A stretch of 64,000 nt of DNA from CAZJHX01 sp964545715 (GTDB lineage: Bacteria > Myxococcota_A > UBA9042 > GCA-2863065), in assembly GCA_964545715.1 (NCBI GenBank), contig CAZJHX010000044.1:4521-68520 (forward strand), in the 5' to 3' direction. The position numbers and the translations under genes are program-made. Positions 15,687 through 24,304 of the stretch are shown piece after piece. The notes under the pieces are model-generated. The model saw only the letters and a program-made list of their open reading frames with translations. It did no database searches and had not been told where the DNA came from. Position 1 is the stretch's first letter; each line of letters starts with the position of its first letter.

Positions 15687-16808
15687 TCAGATGCGCATTG
15701 GCATGATGACGAAGAGGCTGCCCTCGTCATCTTCCGAGGTGATGAGCCCCGGCGAGTACTGGTCGTTGATGCTGAACGTGACGGTGTCGCCGTTGATCAC
15801 GTTCAGGACGTCCAGCATGTACTTGTAGTTGAAGCCGACCGTCAGGATCTCACCGTCGTAGGGGACCTCGATCTCGTCGCGCGCCTCACCCGCCTCGGGG
15901 TTTTGAGCAGACAGGATCAGCTTGTTGTCCACGACCTCGAACTTGATGATGTGCGTCTTGTTGGACGTCAGCGTGGCGATGCGCTTCACGGAGTCCGCCA
16001 GGCCGGCCCGGCTGAGCTGCAGCTGAATCTTGTTGGCCTTGGGAATGACCTTGCTGTAGTCGGGGAACGTCTCGTCCAGCTCGCGGACCTGCAACGTCAC
16101 CTCGTCGTTGGCAAAGAAGACGTTGCCGCGATGGAATGCCAGGCGCGTGTTTGCGTCATCGCCCTCCAGGGAGCGGCGCAGCTCGCTGATCGCCTTGTGG
16201 TGCAGGATGGCCTCCGCCGGCTTGTCGAAGTCACCGGCTTCACCGCCCAGGACCTCGGACTTGCTCAAGCGGTGCCCGTCGGTGCTGACCATGATCATGC
16301 GCAGGGCGTCGCCGTCGCGCGTGATCCGGAAGAACACGCCGTTCAAGCTGGGGCGCGTCTCATCGTGACTGACGCTGAAGAGCGTGCGGTCCACCATGTC
16401 GAGCATCAGGCGTTTCGGGATGTCGATGAACCGAAGGCCGTCCGGCTCGTGCTGCTCCGGGAAGTCGTCGGGACCGAGACCCGCCAGGCGGAAGCGCGAG
16501 CTGCCACAGCGAAGCTCGACCCAGTTGTTGTCCATCCGGGAGATGTGGATGGGCTTGTCCGGCAACACCTTGACGACGTCGTAGAGGTTTTTGGCCCCGA
16601 CCGCGATCTTCCCCGGCTGGCTGACGTCCGCAGCGTACGTGCCCGTGAGGACCACATCGTAGTCCGTGCAGGTGAAGCGGATCTCCGTGTTGGAGGTGGA
16701 CTCGATGAGCACGTGAGACAGGATGTTGACCGTGCTCTTCCTGTCCACGACGCCTTGTGCCTTGTACAGGCCGGCTGTGATGTCCGCCTTGTTTACCGTG
16801 AACTCCAT
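15687..16808 (-). CDS. dnaN: DNA polymerase III sliding clamp (beta subunit)
   Basis: 373 aa; forms the ring that tethers the replicative polymerase. Three clamp domains cover the whole length, with MEFTVNKADITAGLYKAQGVVDRKS at the start region and the typical C-terminal end FVIMPMRI. The ATG at 16806-16808 was chosen over the upstream in-frame one because GGGAAGAG precedes it closely and because it gives the standard N-terminus. It lies downstream of dnaA after a 374-bp gap that holds degenerate DnaA boxes. Confidence 0.97.
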   Translation of the reverse strand: MEFTVNKADITAGLYKAQGVVDRKSTVNILSHVLIESTSNTEIRFTCTDYDVVLTGTYAADVSQPGKIAVGAKNLYDVVKVLPDKPIHISRMDNNWVELRCGSSRFRLAGLGPDDFPEQHEPDGLRFIDIPKRLMLDMVDRTLFSVSHDETRPSLNGVFFRITRDGDALRMIMVSTDGHRLSKSEVLGGEAGDFDKPAEAILHHKAISELRRSLEGDDANTRLAFHRGNVFFANDEVTLQVRELDETFPDYSKVIPKANKIQLQLSRAGLADSVKRIATLTSNKTHIIKFEVVDNKLILSAQNPEAGEARDEIEVPYDGEILTVGFNYKYMLDVLNVINGDTVTFSINDQYSPGLITSEDDEGSLFVIMPMRI

Positions 16809-17182
16809 GGCTCTTCCCTCGGGTGCCGTATATGCCCTATATGGCAATTGTGTAGCATAAAGAAGGTTGGAGATAAACCGTCGTCATAATAGGGCCTGTG
16901 GATTTGTGGAAACAGGCTGAAAGTCCTTTTGATATAGCGACTTAGTAGACGAGTACCCCTGTGCACTAAACAGGGTAAAAGCGCGTGGACAACCGGTGGA
17001 TGAACCCCGAACGATCGTTCTTACACCGGGTGTCAACCATCCATCCACAGCGTTACTCCCACACGCTCCAACAGCTTATAAACACCCGTTATCACTCCTG
17101 ATTTTGGTTAAACTCCGACAGCCCGCAGCCAACAAGGGCAACAGACTGTCGAAGCAATATGTCGGGTTTGCTGGGGCGCGGA
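16809..17182. promoter_or_regulatory. dnaA-dnaN intergenic region with degenerate DnaA boxes; possible origin part or dnaN promoter
   Basis: 374 bp without a gene. Matches of 7/9 to the DnaA box (TTATCCACA or complement) are visible: TGTGGATTT (16897-16905), TGTGGAAAC (16905-16913) and CCATCCACA (17041-17049); TTATAAACA near 17076 is a looser match. AT-rich stretches such as GATATAGCGACTTAGTAG (16931 onward) lie between. This is compatible with a bipartite origin or DnaA-regulated promoter, but the boxes are individually weak. Confidence 0.45.
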
Positions 17183-18505
17183 TCAGCCGACGGAGAGCGT
17201 CCGCTCCAGCTCACGAATCGCCCGCTGGACGGCTTCGCCCTGCGAGTCCTGGGTCTTGTTCAGCCGGGTGATCTTCTTCACCGCGCTGATGACGGTGCTG
17301 TGATCCCGGTTGCCAAAGCGCTTGCCGATCTCAGGGAAGCTGCACGGTGTGTGCGAGCGGACCAGGTACATGGCCACCATGCGCGGAAGCGCGATAGCCC
17401 GGTGCCTGCGGGTTCCTTTGAGGTCGGAAACGGTCACGTTGTAGTAGTTAGCGACGAGCTTCTGGACTTGTGGGATGGTGATCGTCGGGCCGGGATGGGT
17501 CAGGAGGTCCTTGAGGACGTTCCTGGTCATCGGCATGTCGATCGGCACCCGGTTCAAGCGTGAGTGAGCTGCCAGCCGAATGAGAGATCCCTCGAGCTCG
17601 CGAACGTTGTTCTTGACGTGTTGCGCCAGGAACATCGCCACGTCCTCCGGAAGCACGATCGAGTCCGAGTTTGCCTTCGCTCTGAGGATGGCGACTCGGG
17701 TTTCGAGCTCTGGAGGTTGCACGTCGGCAATGAGGCCCCACTGGAACCGACTCTTGAGACGCTCTTCCAGCCCTGCGATCTCTTGTGGGAAGCGATCGCT
17801 GGTGACCACGATTTGCTTGTGGTCAGCGTAAAGGCTGTTGAAGGTGTGGAAGAACTCCACCTGCGTGCGCTCCTTGCCGGCGATGAACTGAATGTCATCG
17901 ACCAGAAGCACGTCGCAGCTCTTTCGGTATCGCGCGCGGAACTCGTCCATCCGCTCGGCGCGGATGCTGGTGACGAGGTCATTGATGTACTGCTCGCTCG
18001 CGATGTACTGAATCGAGGCGTTCGGGTTGTCCAGTAGGATTTGGTTGCCGATGGCGTGGAGCAAGTGCGTCTTGCCCAGGCCCACACCACCGTAAATGAA
18101 GAGAGGGTTGTAGTTCTTGCCCGGCGCTTCGGACACGGCCGCGCTGGCGGCGTGTGCGAATTGGTTGCTTGCGCCAACCACGAACGAATCGAACGTATAT
18201 CGGGGATCGATCGCGATGGATGGCGACGTCGGTAGCTTCAAGGCTTCTGGACTGGCTACCCGGGCGGAGTTTCGCGCGTACGTGAAGCGAATCTCCATCT
18301 CTTTTGCGGCCTGCTCCCTCAGCGAGCTGCGCAAGATATCCAGGTAGTTGTCTTTGAGCCAATCATGGAAGAACCGGTCCGGGACCTTGAGGACTATCTC
18401 GTTTTCGGTGACGGCTTCACAGACGATGGGCTTGACCCAATGATTGAACTGGTGCGTTCCCAACTTGTCCTTGAGCGAATAGAGCGTGTTGTTCCACAGC
18501 TTCAT
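17183..18505 (-). CDS. dnaA: Chromosomal replication initiator protein DnaA
   Basis: 440 aa from the ATG at 18503-18505 (MKLWNNTLYSLKDKLGTHQF); an upstream in-frame ATG would add 20 unconserved residues. N-terminal domain I to about 90, AAA+ domain with Walker A GGVGLGKTHLLHA and Walker B LLVDDIQFI, and the DNA-binding helix-turn-helix domain IV with the signature RFGNRDHSTVISA. AGGA lies about 13 nt before the start. Begins the minus-strand string dnaA-dnaN-recF-membrane protein-murA-proB-ykgJ-ppiC. Confidence 0.97.
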   Translation of the reverse strand: MKLWNNTLYSLKDKLGTHQFNHWVKPIVCEAVTENEIVLKVPDRFFHDWLKDNYLDILRSSLREQAAKEMEIRFTYARNSARVASPEALKLPTSPSIAIDPRYTFDSFVVGASNQFAHAASAAVSEAPGKNYNPLFIYGGVGLGKTHLLHAIGNQILLDNPNASIQYIASEQYINDLVTSIRAERMDEFRARYRKSCDVLLVDDIQFIAGKERTQVEFFHTFNSLYADHKQIVVTSDRFPQEIAGLEERLKSRFQWGLIADVQPPELETRVAILRAKANSDSIVLPEDVAMFLAQHVKNNVRELEGSLIRLAAHSRLNRVPIDMPMTRNVLKDLLTHPGPTITIPQVQKLVANYYNVTVSDLKGTRRHRAIALPRMVAMYLVRSHTPCSFPEIGKRFGNRDHSTVISAVKKITRLNKTQDSQGEAVQRAIRELERTLSVG

Positions 18506-18943
18506 GGACGGGTACGTATCCTGAGCACACTGGTAACGTCGCGGATACTGAGACACTCTCGGCATCCACGGCGTTCCTGCCGTTTGAGAAGTTCCGTTAG
18601 TCGAAGTCGTTTCTTCGGGGCTAAAAGATGGGTAACACCCGCTTGTTCAGGAGCGCAACCCACTTTATCGAACTTTCTCCTACCCCTCGGAAATCGCGGA
18701 ACAAAGTGATCCAGTTAGCCGCCACGGGGATCGAGCGGCGCCGTCGCAGTGCGTCGATTACGACCCAGATCCGGCAGCGATTACAAGGCCTTTCGAGCGG
18801 TGATCAACGCCTGTGGATAACTACTTCGCTGATCCGCTTCTCAAAAGTGGCTAGCGGCGAAAGATCTCGTTGACGGTGCTCCGGGCGCATGCTAGACCGC
18901 GCTACCCGGATTTTGCCGGCTTTGCATCGAGTAGAGAGACGAA
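18506..18943. other. Candidate origin-of-replication region between dnaA and rpmH
   Basis: 438 bp without a gene between divergent dnaA and rpmH, the usual oriC neighbourhood. A perfect DnaA box TGTGGATAA lies at 18812-18820. Weaker ATCCACGG and GGATCGAG-type sites are present but not convincing. The flanking sequence (about 18601-18670) is moderately AT-rich. Whether this or the dnaA-dnaN gap is the working origin cannot be settled from sequence inspection alone. Confidence 0.5.
18870..18898 (+). promoter_or_regulatory. Candidate sigma-70 promoter of rpmH-rnpA-yidD-yidC-khpB
   Basis: TTGACG (18870-18875) and TAGACC (18893-18898) are 17 bp apart, 45 bp before the rpmH start. The -10 is a weak match to TATAAT but the -35 is near-perfect, and position and spacing fit a strong ribosomal-protein promoter in high-GC bacteria. 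Confidence 0.5.
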
Positions 18944-19093
18944 ATGAAGCGCACCTTTCAGCCCAGCAACATCAAGCGGAAACGCACCCATGGCTTTCGC
19001 GCGCGTATGGCCACCAAGGGCGGCCGTCGCGTACTGAACGCACGTCGTCGTAAGGGCCGCAAGGCCATCGCCGTGTCGATCAGCTCCAAGTGA
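18944..19093 (+). CDS. rpmH: 50S ribosomal protein L34
   Basis: 49 aa, complete: starts MKRTFQPSNIKRKRTHGFRA and contains MATKGGRRVLNARRRKGRK, typical L34. First gene of the conserved rpmH-rnpA-yidD-yidC-khpB string; rnpA begins 3 bp after its stop. Confidence 0.97.
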   Translation: MKRTFQPSNIKRKRTHGFRARMATKGGRRVLNARRRKGRKAIAVSISSK

Positions 19094-19096
19094 GTC

Positions 19097-19471
19097 GTGG
19101 TTGAAGGGTATGGCTTCGGCCGAGACGCCCGACTGCGACTGCGACGTGAGTTCCTCGCAGTGCAGGGGGCCGGCAGGCGCCGGTTCACCCGTCATTTCAT
19201 CATCTTCACCAGCCGTGGGCCTGGAGACACAGGCCGTGCTGACAGGGGCGCCCGAATTGGGATTACCGCCAGCCGGCGCGTCGGCAATGCCGTCGTTCGC
19301 AACCGATGGAAGCGCATCGCTCGAGAAGCGTTCCGTCACTTGCGACCCAAGCTCGACCCAAGACTCGATATCGTCATCATCTGCCGTGCAGGGGCTGAGC
19401 CCCCGAGTTTCGACGACGCCCGCGCTGAGCTCGCCTCCGCGTTGCTGCGACGGCGATCACGCCCCGCTTGA
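19097..19471 (+). CDS. rnpA: Ribonuclease P protein component
   Basis: 124 aa. Protein partner of the RNase P RNA in tRNA 5' maturation. The signature ARIGITASRRVGNAVVRNR followed by WKRIAREAFR is present. The start is GTG at 19097, 3 bp after the rpmH stop. A much longer overlapping frame (19101-19709) in another phase is a shadow; only its 3' end is a gene (yidD). The C-terminus overlaps nothing; yidD starts 4 bp after the stop. No rnpB RNA is recognised in the window. Confidence 0.95.
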   Translation: MVEGYGFGRDARLRLRREFLAVQGAGRRRFTRHFIIFTSRGPGDTGRADRGARIGITASRRVGNAVVRNRWKRIAREAFRHLRPKLDPRLDIVIICRAGAEPPSFDDARAELASALLRRRSRPA

Positions 19472-19475
19472 GCGT

Positions 19476-19709
19476 GTGGAGCAGGGCCCCGTGGGTCTCG
19501 GCGCGCGCGCCGGGATCGCACTCGTCCGCGCGTATCAAAAGCTGATTTCGCCTCTACTTCCGCCGGCCTGCCGGTTTTACCCCACGTGCTCCCAGTACGC
19601 CGCGCAGAGCATGCGCAAGTACGGACTTCTGCGTGGCGCCTGGCGCGCGATTAAGCGTCTCGGTCGGTGTCATCCCTTCCATCCGGGCGGCTACGACCCG
19701 GTCCGCTGA
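19476..19709 (+). CDS. yidD: Membrane protein insertion efficiency factor YidD
   Basis: About 77 aa. Small membrane-associated factor that helps YidC-dependent insertion. The signature LISPLLPPACRFYPTCSQYA and the C-terminal GRCHPFHPGGYDPV are present. Only the last part of a longer open frame is conserved, so a GTG at 19476 (or at 19491) is the likely start; no ATG is available near the conserved region. Located between rnpA and yidC as in most bacteria. Confidence 0.88.
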   Translation: MEQGPVGLGARAGIALVRAYQKLISPLLPPACRFYPTCSQYAAQSMRKYGLLRGAWRAIKRLGRCHPFHPGGYDPVR

Positions 19710-19721
19710 GAAGTATCCGCA

Positions 19722-21917
19722 ATGGAACGACGAACCATCACCACTATTGTTGTCCTTGCGCTCGCCGGCCTGGTGTTCCTGGTCGTGCGCAACCTCAACG
19801 ACGGCGAAGAATCCGCAGAGAAGGACGGCACCGAAGCGTCCGCCGCCGCTGAGACGGAGACCGCCGTCGCCAGCGCCGGCGTCGGCGCCCCGCTCGCCAC
19901 GTTCGATGTGACCGCTGAGACCGAGTATGCCGGCATGTTCACGGCGCAGGTCAGCACCGCGGGCGGTACGCTCTCCAGCGTCGTCCTGCACAAGGAGCAG
20001 TACAAGCGGCCCGACAAGACCGAGGGCGCACCGGACTACGTGCCGGAGGAGCGCCTGGTCGAGGGGCCCTACGAGGTCGTCGGCCCCTGGGACGCGATCG
20101 TCGACGGACAGGTGAACCTACCGTTCCATCTGGAGCTGAAGCGGCTCGAGTGGGGTGATGACAAGGACGCGACCATCGATCGCCTCGTGCGCGCGGCCAC
20201 GGCCATCACCTTTGATGAGACGCGGATCATCGGCTCCCTGCCGCCCGCCGGTGACGGGGACCTCGGCGTGCGGTCCGGTGATACGCTGCACGGCGCTGAC
20301 GGCGCGGTCATCGGCACGGTGGATGCCGTCGAGAGCCTGGAGACCACGGTCACGTTTACGCTCAAGGAGAAGGCGGGACCAGACTTCCCCGAGACGGTGA
20401 CTGTTCGCCGCGTCGGCAAGCCCCGCATTCAGTACGAGACCGACCCACGCTTTGTTCGGGTGGCCTCGCCCGACACGGGTACGGTCATCATGGTCTGGCC
20501 CAACCCGGAGCGCGACAACAGCGACGTCTGGATCGAGCGGACCTGGACGGCAACCGGCGACTATCAGCTGGCCCACAGCACCCGCTTTGTAAACATGAGC
20601 AAGTACGCGCTGGCCGTTCAGACGCGCCTGCAGGTTGTCGGTTGGGTCGACCCGTGGCTGGAGCCGCCCGGGATGTTCAGCACGCCCATGCAGAACTGGG
20701 CGCCCGCGTGCCACGTGGGGGGCAGCTTTGAGCAGGAGACGCTCGAGGATCTGCTGGACGAGGACAACAACACGGTCGGCTACGACGAGGGCGCTGTGCG
20801 TTGGCTGGGCATCAACTCCCAGTATTTCCTGCTGGCGGCGGTCTTCAAAGAGGGCGGCGTCAACGGCATCTGCACGGTCACCGGCAATGGTCAGGGGATC
20901 ATCGCGTCGTCGCTGGACCGTCGCGAGGATTACGTCGGCGGTCGCAAGATAGCGTGCCTGCCCGACTGGTTCCCCAAGGGCAAGCGATCGCCGGACGTGC
21001 GCTGCTCGGAGGCGATGACCGCGCTCGGTGTGTCCGCCAAGAACCTGGACGAGACGACCCTCTCCAACGCGCTGGATCTCTACAAGGGGCCCCGCGCCCA
21101 GGCGATCGAGTACAAGCACATGCTGGCAGCGCTGGGCGAGTCGACCCGCGACGACGGCGCCACGATCAACTTCACGGTCTTCGCCGGCCCGAAGGACCTG
21201 GATCTGCTCGAGCCGATCAGCCCCGCGCTGGAGGACGCGCTGGACTTCTGGTGGTTCGGCTTCCTGGCCAAGCCCATGCTCTGGACCATGAAGTGGCTGA
21301 ATGCCCAGTTCTCCAGCTGGCTGCTCGCCATTCTGATTCTGACCATCCTCATCAAGGGGCTCATGCTGCCGCTGACGCAGAAGAGCTACGTGCAGATGCA
21401 GCGCATGCAGACGCTGAAGCCGGAGATGGAAGAGCTGCAGAAGAAGCACGCCAACGACAAGCAGAAGCTGCAGACCGAGATGATGAACATGTACAAGCGG
21501 CACAACGTGAATCCCCTGGGCGGCTGTCTGCCCATGGTGTTTCAGATGCCCGTGTACATCGCGCTCTACCGCTGCATCTACTCCGCCGTGGACCTCTATC
21601 AGGCGCCGCTGTTCGGCTGGATCACGGACATGACCCAGCCCGACCCGTACTACATCCTGCCCATCTTGTTGGGGCTGTTCATGCTGGTGCAGCAGATGTT
21701 CATGCCCACCAGCCCGGGCGCCGACCCGACGCAGCAGAAGATCATCAAGTACATGATGCCGGCGATGTTCGCCCTGTTCATGCTGATGCTGCCCTCGGGG
21801 CTGGTCTTCTACATCGCGGTCTCCACAGTCATCTCGATCGGTCAGCAGTGGCTGATCAAGCGCAAATTCGCTAACGTAGCGCCCGCCACGCGGCGTGCGA
21901 GGAGCAAGGCATCATGA
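19722..21917 (+). CDS. yidC: Membrane protein insertase YidC
   Basis: 731 aa, Gram-negative type. N-terminal signal-anchor (about 6-24), large periplasmic P1 beta domain (about 60-500), then the conserved insertase core from about residue 520, with SSWLLAILILTILIKGLMLP, the helical hairpin QKSYVQMQRMQTLKPEMEEL and PLGGCLPMVFQMPVYIALY. The C-terminus is basic (KRKFANVAPATRRARSKAS), suitable for ribosome binding. Inserts inner-membrane proteins with or without SecYEG. Overlaps khpB by 4 bp (ATGA). Confidence 0.97.
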   Translation: MERRTITTIVVLALAGLVFLVVRNLNDGEESAEKDGTEASAAAETETAVASAGVGAPLATFDVTAETEYAGMFTAQVSTAGGTLSSVVLHKEQYKRPDKTEGAPDYVPEERLVEGPYEVVGPWDAIVDGQVNLPFHLELKRLEWGDDKDATIDRLVRAATAITFDETRIIGSLPPAGDGDLGVRSGDTLHGADGAVIGTVDAVESLETTVTFTLKEKAGPDFPETVTVRRVGKPRIQYETDPRFVRVASPDTGTVIMVWPNPERDNSDVWIERTWTATGDYQLAHSTRFVNMSKYALAVQTRLQVVGWVDPWLEPPGMFSTPMQNWAPACHVGGSFEQETLEDLLDEDNNTVGYDEGAVRWLGINSQYFLLAAVFKEGGVNGICTVTGNGQGIIASSLDRREDYVGGRKIACLPDWFPKGKRSPDVRCSEAMTALGVSAKNLDETTLSNALDLYKGPRAQAIEYKHMLAALGESTRDDGATINFTVFAGPKDLDLLEPISPALEDALDFWWFGFLAKPMLWTMKWLNAQFSSWLLAILILTILIKGLMLPLTQKSYVQMQRMQTLKPEMEELQKKHANDKQKLQTEMMNMYKRHNVNPLGGCLPMVFQMPVYIALYRCIYSAVDLYQAPLFGWITDMTQPDPYYILPILLGLFMLVQQMFMPTSPGADPTQQKIIKYMMPAMFALFMLMLPSGLVFYIAVSTVISIGQQWLIKRKFANVAPATRRARSKAS

Positions 21918-22402
21918 CCGAAGAAATCCAGGGAGCGGGAAACGTCACGGACCGCGGCATTCGCGCCAAAGACGTGCTCAACGATCTGCTGATCCGATCC
22001 GGCATCGAGGCCGAGATCGCGCTGACCGAAACCGCCGACCGGGTGAAGCTCGATGTCTACCCCTCCGAGGAGGATGACGCCCAGTTGCTGATCGGTCGTC
22101 AGGGTCGCACGCTGGCGTCGTACCAGTTCATTCTGAACCGCATCGTCAACCGCTTTCCGGAAGACCGGAAGCCGGTGAGCATCGACGTCAGCGGGTACGC
22201 CGAGCAGCGTAAAGACCGCCTCGGGACGCTGGGGGCGCGCCTGGCGGGGACCGTGCGCGACCACGATCTCGAGGTGCAGATCCTGGGCATGGACCCGGCC
22301 GATCGGCGCGCGGTCCACATGTCGCTGGCCGATGAGGACGGGATCTCGACGTTCAGCGAGGACGAGGGAATCGCCCGGCGCCTGGTCGTTACCCGCCGTT
22401 AG
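21914..22402 (+). CDS. khpB: RNA-binding protein KhpB/Jag (KH and R3H domains)
   Basis: 162 aa. KH domain with GRQGRTL (about 57-63) and a C-terminal R3H domain ending in DRRAVHMSLADED and GIARRLVV. The Jag-N domain found in Firmicutes is absent. Binds small RNAs or mRNA in relatives. The last gene of the rpmH string; its stop codon TAG directly abuts the stop of the minus-strand methyltransferase, leaving no intergenic space. Confidence 0.93.
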   Translation: MTEEIQGAGNVTDRGIRAKDVLNDLLIRSGIEAEIALTETADRVKLDVYPSEEDDAQLLIGRQGRTLASYQFILNRIVNRFPEDRKPVSIDVSGYAEQRKDRLGTLGARLAGTVRDHDLEVQILGMDPADRRAVHMSLADEDGISTFSEDEGIARRLVVTRR

Positions 22403-23095
22403 TTAGCGGGGCCGCAGCCTGGCCACGTAGCGCAGGGGAAAGGCGCGGCTCGGAACGCCGCGCAGCTTCTCGATCTCGAACATCCCCTCAACGGTGGCTT
22501 GCAGCATCGCGCGATCGAACTCGTGCAGGTGCCACTCGTCCTCCATGTGATCCACCATGTCGTACCCGGCAGCCTCTACGACGCGGCGTACGCCCGGCAC
22601 TCGAAACGCGGCGTCTTTGACGCGGTTGATCAGATCTTCGTTCGGCACCGAGATAACCGCGACACCGTCGGGCTTCAACACGCGGCGCATCTCGGCCGCC
22701 ACACGCCGCGGCTCCATCACGTGCTCCAGCACCTCTGTGCAGTACACGCGGTCAAAAGACGCGTCCTCAAACTCCAGCGCTTCCGCGTTCATCTTGTGCA
22801 GCTGAGCGCCCGGACCCAGCCGCTGCCCCGCCTTCTCCAGAAGGTAGTCCGACAGGTCGATTCCGACGCGCGACCCGGCCTTGACCAGCTCCAGCACGTT
22901 GCCTGCGCCGCAGCCGACCTCGAGGACGCGGTGCTGAGGGCGTGCATCCAAAAGGGTCAGCAGCACGGACACGCGCCGGCGCTCCAGCAGGCGAACAGGA
23001 AGCGGGGACTGCGTGTGATAGAGGTCCGGGTCATGACGCTTGGCCATGTCCTCGTTCCAATCGGCAAACGATTCCCGCGTGACCCGGTTGTCCAT
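22403..23095 (-). CDS. Class I SAM-dependent methyltransferase
   Basis: 230 aa. Motif I VLEVGCGAGNVLELV (about 50-64), motif II GIDLSDYLLEKA and the post-motif region DRVYCTEVLEHV are clear, the type-11 methyltransferase pattern. Substrate not predictable; the N-terminal 40 residues (HDPDLYHTQSPLPVRLLERRRV) suggest a lipid or small-molecule methylase rather than an rRNA enzyme, but this is weak. Start ATG at 23093-23095 lies 11 bp from the hairpin element that fills the gap to hemE. Confidence 0.85.
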   Translation of the reverse strand: MDNRVTRESFADWNEDMAKRHDPDLYHTQSPLPVRLLERRRVSVLLTLLDARPQHRVLEVGCGAGNVLELVKAGSRVGIDLSDYLLEKAGQRLGPGAQLHKMNAEALEFEDASFDRVYCTEVLEHVMEPRRVAAEMRRVLKPDGVAVISVPNEDLINRVKDAAFRVPGVRRVVEAAGYDMVDHMEDEWHLHEFDRAMLQATVEGMFEIEKLRGVPSRAFPLRYVARLRPR

Positions 23096-23106
23096 GGCGA
23101 CGCATG

Positions 23107-23269
23107 CTAGCAGAAATCTGGGGCATGGCAGGCGCCGGTCGCGGCGAGGCCGGGCCAGCTTGCGCTCAGGCGACTTGCCCGTAGCCCCACTATGCGCTGC
23201 GTCACCTTCCCCCAAGCTGACCGCGGCCTCGCCACGCCGACGCTGTGCCATGCCCCAGATTTCTGCTAG
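23107..23269. repeat. 163-bp hairpin element with perfect 24-bp outer arms, second member of the family
   Basis: Bases 23107-23130 are perfectly complementary to 23246-23269; the stem continues inward with GGCGAGGCCG preserved on both sides to about 23160/23217, the loop being about 55 nt. It fills the space between the methyltransferase (11 bp away) and hemE (9 bp away). Its inner stem matches the element at 8386-8546 in reverse-complement orientation, including a compensatory A-T to G-C change, while the outer arms differ in sequence. Confidence 0.85.
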
Positions 23270-23278
23270 TAGAACCGC

Positions 23279-24304
23279 ATGAGTCACCTTCTGATAGACG
23301 CCGCCCTTGGTAAGCCCGTGCCGCGCACCCCGATCTGGATCATGCGCCAGGCCGGCCGCTACATGCCCGAGTACCAGGCCATTCGCGCCAAGATGTCGTT
23401 TCTGGAGCTCTGTCACACGCCCGAGAAGGCGGCAGAGGTCTCGATCATGCCGCTGGATCAGCTCGGCGTGGACGGCGTCATCGTGTTTTGCGACATCCTC
23501 GTCCCGCTCGAGGCGATGGGGATGGACCTCAGCTTTCAGAAGGGCAGCGGGCCGGTGCTGGCCAACCCGGTCCGGTCGCGATCCGAGATCTCCCGCCTCA
23601 AGGCCTACGATCCCAACGTCGCCACCAAGTACCTGCCGGACACGATTCGCCTGCTGAAGAGCGAGATCGGTCACCGGGCGCCGGTGCTGGGCTTTGCCGG
23701 GGCTCCGTACACGCTGGCGTGCTACGCGATCGAGGGCGGCACCGCCCGCCACTACGGCAAGACCAAGAAGTTCATGATGGAAGACCCCGAGGGGTTCAAG
23801 CAGCTGCTCGCGGTCCTGGCGGACGCGGTCGCGGATCTGCTCATCGCACAGATCGAGGCCGGCGCCAGCCTGGTCCAGCTCTTCGACACCTGGGCGGGCG
23901 ACCTGATGCCCGACCAGTACAAGGAGTTCGCCGCGCCCTTCAGCCGCCAGATCATCGAGAAGGTCCGCCGGCCCGGCGTCCCGGTCGTGCACTTCATGAA
24001 CGGCATCGCCGGCAAGGTCGACACCGTCGCCAGCCTGGAGGCGGACGTGATCAGCATCGACTGGCGCACCGACCTCAAGGACATCCGCGCCCAGCTCGGG
24101 CCCGACGTGGTCCTTCAGGGCAACCTGGACCCGTGCACCCTGTACGCGCCGCACGAGATCATCACCCAGCGCGCGCAGACCGTCCTGGACGCCAACGGCG
24201 GCGGCCCGCACGTCTTCAACCTGGGCCACGGCATCCTGCCCGACATCCCGGTGGCCAACGCCAAACACCTGGTCAAGACCGTCCAGGAAATCTCGGTCAA
24301 GTGA
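23279..24304 (+). CDS. hemE: Uroporphyrinogen decarboxylase
   Basis: 341 aa. Converts uroporphyrinogen III to coproporphyrinogen III in haem synthesis. RQAGRYMPEYQ near the N-terminus, the Asp of FCDIL, GFAGAPYTLACYAIEGG and the C-terminal NLGHGILPD are all present. The Shine-Dalgarno is poor because the hairpin element ends 9 bp upstream. A small downstream gene overlaps its stop by 4 bp (GTGA). Confidence 0.96.
   Translation: MSHLLIDAALGKPVPRTPIWIMRQAGRYMPEYQAIRAKMSFLELCHTPEKAAEVSIMPLDQLGVDGVIVFCDILVPLEAMGMDLSFQKGSGPVLANPVRSRSEISRLKAYDPNVATKYLPDTIRLLKSEIGHRAPVLGFAGAPYTLACYAIEGGTARHYGKTKKFMMEDPEGFKQLLAVLADAVADLLIAQIEAGASLVQLFDTWAGDLMPDQYKEFAAPFSRQIIEKVRRPGVPVVHFMNGIAGKVDTVASLEADVISIDWRTDLKDIRAQLGPDVVLQGNLDPCTLYAPHEIITQRAQTVLDANGGGPHVFNLGHGILPDIPVANAKHLVKTVQEISVK

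Noticed and set aside
19101..19475. N-terminal half of the 202-aa frame ending in yidD
   Set aside because: Overlaps rnpA in another phase; Ser-rich, no conservation.
20118..21503. 461-aa frame opposite yidC
   Set aside because: Shadow of yidC codon bias, no motif.
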